12,803 bases of DNA from Natrialbaceae archaeon B1-Br10_E2g27. GTDB lineage: Archaea > Halobacteriota > Halobacteria > Halobacteriales > Natrialbaceae. This document shows, in pieces, positions 12,598-12,803 of the stretch. The notes below the pieces were generated by a model. The model made no database searches. It was not told the origin of the DNA and saw only the letters and a program-made list of their open reading frames with translations. The stretch spans positions 1-12,803 of the forward strand of contig LKMM01000038.1 in assembly GCA_001563885.1 (NCBI GenBank), read 5' to 3'. The position numbers and the translations under genes were made by a program. How positions within the stretch are numbered: position 1 is the first letter of the stretch; each line of letters begins with the position of its first letter.

Positions 12598-12803
12598 AAT
12601 CCGAGTGCAGTGAGGATGGGGATACCGCTTGCGAACGCACCGAGGAGATACCCCCCGATCGCCCCGCCGTTGAGCAGCGGAAGCCCCGCGTGGGCACGCC
12701 CTTTCAGGACCATGTACATCAACACGAGTAATCCGGCGATCGTTCCGACGATCGCACCCAGCGCGGGGAGGTTGATCAACAACCCAGGCACGTCGAGTGG
12801 ATC
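12594..12803 (-). CDS. Presenilin-type intramembrane aspartyl protease (PSH), C-terminal part
   Basis: The frame is open from the window edge to TAG at 12596-12594, giving the last 69 residues of a longer protein. It begins DPLDVPGLLI and then carries NLPALGAIVGTIAG, which matches the PAL motif of presenilin and signal-peptide-peptidase-type aspartyl proteases (known in haloarchaea as PSH). Two membrane segments follow, about residues 13-33 and 43-66, separated by a short basic loop with GRAHAGLPLLNGG. The catalytic YD and GxGD aspartates would lie upstream, outside the window. A GTG at 12791 is in frame but is not a credible start, since the PAL motif sits at the C-terminal end in this family. 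The gene converges on cysS with a CTAG that serves as stop for both. Confidence 0.72.
   Translation of the reverse strand, partial: DPLDVPGLLINLPALGAIVGTIAGLLVLMYMVLKGRAHAGLPLLNGGAIGGYLLGAFASGIPILTALGF

Overview
The window reads as chromosome of an extremely halophilic archaeon (class Halobacteria, probably Natrialbaceae; genus not resolved). The basis is the acidic Asp/Glu-rich proteins, GC- and C/G-ending codons, very frequent CTCGAG (mostly Leu-Glu codon pairs), and A/T-rich TATA-like elements centred about 26-30 bases upstream of most start codons, which is the layout of haloarchaeal leaderless transcripts. Several starts were chosen on that promoter spacing.

Left end (1-1226): a leftward pair of a DUF5805-type DNA-binding-like protein and a tyrosine recombinase, overlapping by 11 bases, with the recombinase cut by the window edge. 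They are followed by a relatively A/T-rich intergenic stretch of about 440 bases with a short direct repeat and a doubtful mini-ORF.

Centre-left (1227-4330): an orphan YqeC-like P-loop protein, two convergent universal stress proteins, a ZIP-type metal transporter and a DUF2267 protein. Centre (4391-6038): a TIM-barrel isomerase/epimerase-like protein divergent from an FMN split-barrel protein, then a 77-residue zinc-finger protein. Centre-right (6318-9948): class II fumarase (fumC), then a membrane PH-domain pair resembling bacterial YdbS/YdbT, the larger member with three PH repeats.

Right end (10171-12803): a BolA protein divergent from a 163-residue haloarchaeal protein with an ACT-like tail, then cysteinyl-tRNA synthetase (cysS), whose stop overlaps by four bases the convergent stop of a presenilin-type intramembrane protease (C-terminal piece only).

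Most of the window is housekeeping and stress or metal-homeostasis genes in single-gene units. There are two clear co-transcribed pairs: DUF5805 with the recombinase, and the PH-domain pair. No CRISPR array, rRNA, tRNA or insertion sequence was seen. The parts least explained by known biology are the DUF5805/recombinase module with its upstream repeats, the YqeC protein without visible selenium or molybdenum partners, and the YdbST-like pair in an archaeon. I do not see a convincing wholly new multi-gene system.
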